Source: Planctomycetota bacterium
Lineage (GTDB): Bacteria; Planctomycetota; Planctomycetia; Pirellulales; Thermoguttaceae
NCBI GenBank assembly: GCA_023397045.1
Contig: JAEWUR010000288.1
Span: 1-6,911 of the forward strand
Length of the DNA: 6,911 nt
Direction: 5' to 3'
Both the position numbers and the translations under genes were made by a program. Positions 4,705 to 6,911 of the stretch are shown piece after piece (positions within the stretch are counted from its first letter, which is position 1; each line of letters begins with the position of its first letter). The notes beneath the pieces are model-generated. The model saw only the letters and a list, made by a program, of their open reading frames with translations. It was not told the DNA's origin and did no database searches.

Positions 4705-6633
4705 CTACGACGACTTGGGGCGCGATGTGCGGTCGCGCGGATAGCGCGTGTTGCCGACGCGGCGGGTGGCGCCGATGCGATCAAGATAGTCAAGCATCGG
4801 CAAGGCGTACTTGCGCGTCGTGTCGAGAAGATATTTGAACTGCACGCTTTCGAGCCGGTCCTCTTTGCGGAAATGCTCGGCAAGAATCGTTTGGGCTCGC
4901 TCGACGGCGTCGCGGTGAAAAAAGATGTCGCCCTCGACGCGGACCAGCCGTTCGTGTTCGCACAAGATGCCGAGCAATTGGTCGGTCTTTTTTTGTGAAA
5001 GCCCTTTCCGTTCGGCGACTTCCTTGACGCCGGGCGGCGAAAACAATACCTTGCGATAGAGGGCCTCGATTTCTTCGAGCAGCTTGGCGTCTTCGCCCTG
5101 GAAGGCGCTCGTGTGCGTCGCGGCGGCCAATCGCTGGTTGCGCTCGACGAGCTTGCCGGCCGTCTTGAGTCGAGCAACAACCGCATCGAGCACGGTTTTG
5201 TCGATCGGCAGGAACGACCGGAGTTGCTCCGACGTTATGCCGGGGCTCTCGGGCGAACGGCGATGGAACGTTTCGACCTGTTCCGTGACCTGCCGGCCGA
5301 TCCCGGCGGCGGTGTCTTCATGGAGGTAGAGCCGCGACCCGATGCAAAACACCTTCCTCTGCTCGACGAGTTCCGCCAGAATCGCTTGCAGGCGGTCGGG
5401 CGTTGTCTTGGTGCGGAAGGCCAACGCCGATTCGCTGACGGCCGGCGATTCGCCGCAGCGCACGCAGTATTCCACGAATTGCCGATCGTCGCCGACGGCC
5501 GCGGCGCGAATCTGCAAGTCGTCGAACACCTGAGGGCGGTTCCCTTTCAACCGGCGTTCGACGCCTTCGACGATCCGCCCGCCGCCGATGGTTTGCGCCG
5601 GCGACGGCATACGCAGCAGGAAATGATCGCCCGGCCCGGCCACGACCGGCGATTTCACGTGGACTTGAACGAGTCCCTCGTCGCCGCCGGACATCTCGCT
5701 GCCTCGCAAGGGATAAAACGACGCGGCCACTTCGGTCGTGCCGGTGTGGAACTTGACCTCGGCACCGCTCTTCAACCGGAGCTTCTCGCGCGGCAGAAGC
5801 CTCAACGAACAGACGAACCACTGTTGCGGCTCAAAAAAGCCGGGCAGCGTGAGCGTGTCACCGCGACGTATCGCGTGGTGGTCCCAGTGTCCGACGTTGA
5901 TGGCGGCGCAACTGCCTGCCACGACCATCTGGCTGTCTTGGCCATAGACCTCGACGCGCCGGATTCGGCCGGTGAGGTTTTGCGGCAGCAGGACGACCTC
6001 GTCGCCGACGTCGGCCGATCCGGAAATCGGAATGCCGGCGGCGACCGTGCCATAGCCCGGCACCGAAAACGCCCGTTCCAACGGCATTCGGAACAGGCCG
6101 TCGACGCGTTTCGGCGTCAGACTGCCCACGAGCGTCCACAGGGCCTCGACGAACGCATCGAATCCTTCGCCGGTGACGTTCGAGACGGGCAGGATCGGTG
6201 CGTTTTCCAAAAAAGTTCCGCGCAGGAATGCGGAGACCTTCTGCAAAACGCCGGCCCGATGCTCCGTCGACACGCGATCGATCTTCGTCAGTGCGACGAT
6301 GCCGTGCCGAATGCCAAGCAGCGTGAGGATGTCGAGGTGTTCGCGCGTTTGGGGCATGACGCCGTCGTCGGCCGCCACGACCAGCAGCACGGCGTCCATT
6401 CCGTTCGCTCCGGCGACCATGGTCTTGATGAAATTCTCATGGCCCGGCACGTCGACGATGCCGATCTGCGTGTCGGCGATCTTGCATGGCGCGAAACCGA
6501 GCTCGATCGACATGCCCCGCTCTTTTTCCTCCTTCAGCCGATCGGTTTCGCAGCCGGTGAGGTTTCTGATGAGCGCGGTTTTTCCGTGGTCGATGTGTCC
6601 TGCCGTGCCGAGCGTGAGGTTGATTTGTGACAA
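4705..6633 (-). CDS. selB: Selenocysteine-specific translation elongation factor SelB
   Basis: SelB is the GTPase that carries Sec-tRNA(Sec) to ribosomes at UGA codons marked by a SECIS hairpin. All 642 residues are present. The EF-Tu-like GTPase shows G1 GHIDHGKT (12-19), the switch region RGMSIELGFA (39-48), G3 DVPGH (61-65), G4 TKID (116-119) and a G5-type serine in PVSN (about 151). EF-Tu-like domain II follows from about 180 (FSVPGYGTV). From about 390 to the end are the winged-helix repeats, ending in the SECIS-binding-type segment RKYALPMLDYLDRIGATRRVG (from about 607). Length fits the family (E. coli 614). The start is TTG at 6633: no ATG or GTG occurs between it and the upstream in-frame stop at 6664-6666, and it gives the usual ~11 residues before G1. 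No Shine-Dalgarno is visible; upstream is C-rich repeat DNA. No selenoprotein, selC or SECIS was seen in the window. Confidence 0.97.
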   Translation of the reverse strand: MSQINLTLGTAGHIDHGKTALIRNLTGCETDRLKEEKERGMSIELGFAPCKIADTQIGIVDVPGHENFIKTMVAGANGMDAVLLVVAADDGVMPQTREHLDILTLLGIRHGIVALTKIDRVSTEHRAGVLQKVSAFLRGTFLENAPILPVSNVTGEGFDAFVEALWTLVGSLTPKRVDGLFRMPLERAFSVPGYGTVAAGIPISGSADVGDEVVLLPQNLTGRIRRVEVYGQDSQMVVAGSCAAINVGHWDHHAIRRGDTLTLPGFFEPQQWFVCSLRLLPREKLRLKSGAEVKFHTGTTEVAASFYPLRGSEMSGGDEGLVQVHVKSPVVAGPGDHFLLRMPSPAQTIGGGRIVEGVERRLKGNRPQVFDDLQIRAAAVGDDRQFVEYCVRCGESPAVSESALAFRTKTTPDRLQAILAELVEQRKVFCIGSRLYLHEDTAAGIGRQVTEQVETFHRRSPESPGITSEQLRSFLPIDKTVLDAVVARLKTAGKLVERNQRLAAATHTSAFQGEDAKLLEEIEALYRKVLFSPPGVKEVAERKGLSQKKTDQLLGILCEHERLVRVEGDIFFHRDAVERAQTILAEHFRKEDRLESVQFKYLLDTTRKYALPMLDYLDRIGATRRVGNTRYPRDRTSRPKSS

Positions 6634-6645
6634 AGTTGGTGGGAG

Positions 6646-6729
6646 GGGGCTAGGGATTAGGGACTAGGGACTAGGGACTGGGGATTAGGGATTAGGGGCC
6701 AGGGGCCAGGGGCCAAGGGTTAGGGGTCA
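6646..6729. repeat. G-rich heptamer tandem array, twelve units
   Basis: Twelve consecutive 7-bp units fit GGG(A/G)(C/T)(T/C)A with few exceptions. They fall in blocks: GGGGCTA, GGGATTA, GGGACTA twice, GGGACTG, GGGATTA twice, GGGGCCA three times, AGGGTTA, GGGGTCA. Neighbouring identical units suggest recent slippage or duplication. G tracts separated by four bases on the plus strand can form G-quadruplexes. The array begins 13 bp upstream of the selB start codon, so it lies in the selB 5' region, where the G-rich strand is the template. Stops in the selB frame show it is not coding. Confidence 0.92.
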
Positions 6730-6751
6730 GAAAAGGTGATTGGTGTTGCCG

Positions 6752-6793
6752 CCATCCTCCATCCGCCATCCACCATTCTGCATTCTCCATACA
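6752..6793. repeat. CCATNNN heptamer tandem array, six units
   Basis: Six consecutive 7-bp units: CCATCCT, CCATCCG, CCATCCA, CCATTCT, GCATTCT, CCATACA. The sequence differs from the G-rich array but has the same period, and 22 bp separate the two. The array ends exactly where the 77-bp repeat copy B begins at 6794. Confidence 0.85.
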
Positions 6794-6870
6794 CCGCCCT
6801 CACCCCCGGCCCCTCTCCCGCTTGCGGGCGAGGGGAGACTATTTCTTCCCGCCCGCGTCCCGCAAGCGGG
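6794..6870. repeat. 77-bp dispersed palindromic (REP-like) repeat, copy B
   Basis: This matches copy A (1349-1425) at 72 of 77 positions. The main palindrome has arms 6810-6821 and 6824-6835, with loop TT instead of the AA of copy A. A second palindrome, TCCCGC-AA-GCGGGA, is at 6858-6871 and is followed by GAGGGGAG, a further half-repeat. The element sits in the spacer between selB and the fragment at 6881, so it is 3' of that gene on the minus strand. No T tract follows the stems in that direction. Confidence 0.87.
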
Positions 6871-6880
6871 AGAGGGGAGA

Positions 6881-6911
6881 TTATTTCAGTGCCTCGACGG
6901 CGGCGTCGATC
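6881..6911 (-). CDS. C-terminal end of an unidentified gene upstream of selB (partial)
   Basis: On the minus strand, nine sense codons reading IDAAVEALK are followed by TAA (stop at 6883-6881), and the repeat begins 10 bp further on. Most codons end in G or C, as in the neighbouring genes, and the residues suit an amphipathic C-terminal helix. The gene would read toward selB. Because selA often precedes selB, selA is a reasonable guess, but nine residues cannot identify a protein and an open stretch this short can occur by chance. Confidence 0.38.
   Translation of the reverse strand, partial: IDAAVEALK

Noticed and set aside
5113..6630. 505-codon open frame on the plus strand across selB
   Set aside because: It is the antisense shadow of selB, whose GTPase and winged-helix motifs are intact. 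The product is Arg/Asp/Gln-rich with no family resemblance.
6634..6880. tRNA(Sec) gene near selB
   Set aside because: No cloverleaf, T-loop (GTTCRA) or long acceptor stem was found; the interval is tandem repeats and palindromes.

Overview
The window is 6.9 kb of GC-rich bacterial DNA with four complete protein genes, one gene cut by the left edge and a probable fragment of another at the right edge. Several traits together suggest a planctomycete: an exported FG-GAP propeller protein next to a twin-arginine-type sugar isomerase/epimerase-like protein, scarce Shine-Dalgarno sequences with a TTG start, a short UvrC, and intergenic DNA full of G-tract heptamers and REP-like palindromes. This is an inference from style, since there is no rRNA or other marker gene.

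Layout, left to right. (1) 1-1310, plus strand: uvrC, the nucleotide-excision-repair incision nuclease, lacking its first residues at the window edge and lacking the usual C-terminal helix-hairpin-helix region. (2) 1311-1614: a 304-bp intergenic stretch made largely of a 77-bp palindromic repeat (copy A), degraded partial copies and a C-rich heptamer array. (3) 1615-2223, plus: a six-helix HdeD/DUF308 membrane protein, followed by a good intrinsic terminator. (4) 2481-3659, plus: an FG-GAP/VCBS beta-propeller protein. (5) 3679-4662, plus: a xylose-isomerase-like TIM-barrel protein with an export signal, 19 bp behind the propeller gene and probably in its operon. (6) 4705-6633, minus, convergent with (5): selB, the selenocysteine-specific elongation factor. 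(7) 6634-6880: two heptamer arrays and copy B of the 77-bp repeat. (8) 6881-6911, minus: the last nine codons of an unidentified gene reading toward selB; selA would be a natural candidate but cannot be shown.

The genes do not form one pathway. uvrC (DNA repair), the HdeD-like gene and selB are separate units; only the propeller and TIM-barrel genes look co-transcribed, and both appear to act outside the cytoplasm. selB implies that the organism makes selenoproteins, but no selC tRNA or SECIS-bearing gene was found here.

I found no clear new multi-gene system. The most unusual content is intergenic: two copies of a 77-bp palindromic element with a reversed hairpin loop, three separate 7-bp-period tandem arrays with no coding role, and signs that repeat-derived DNA forms both the ribosome-binding region of the HdeD-like gene and the 3' tail of uvrC.
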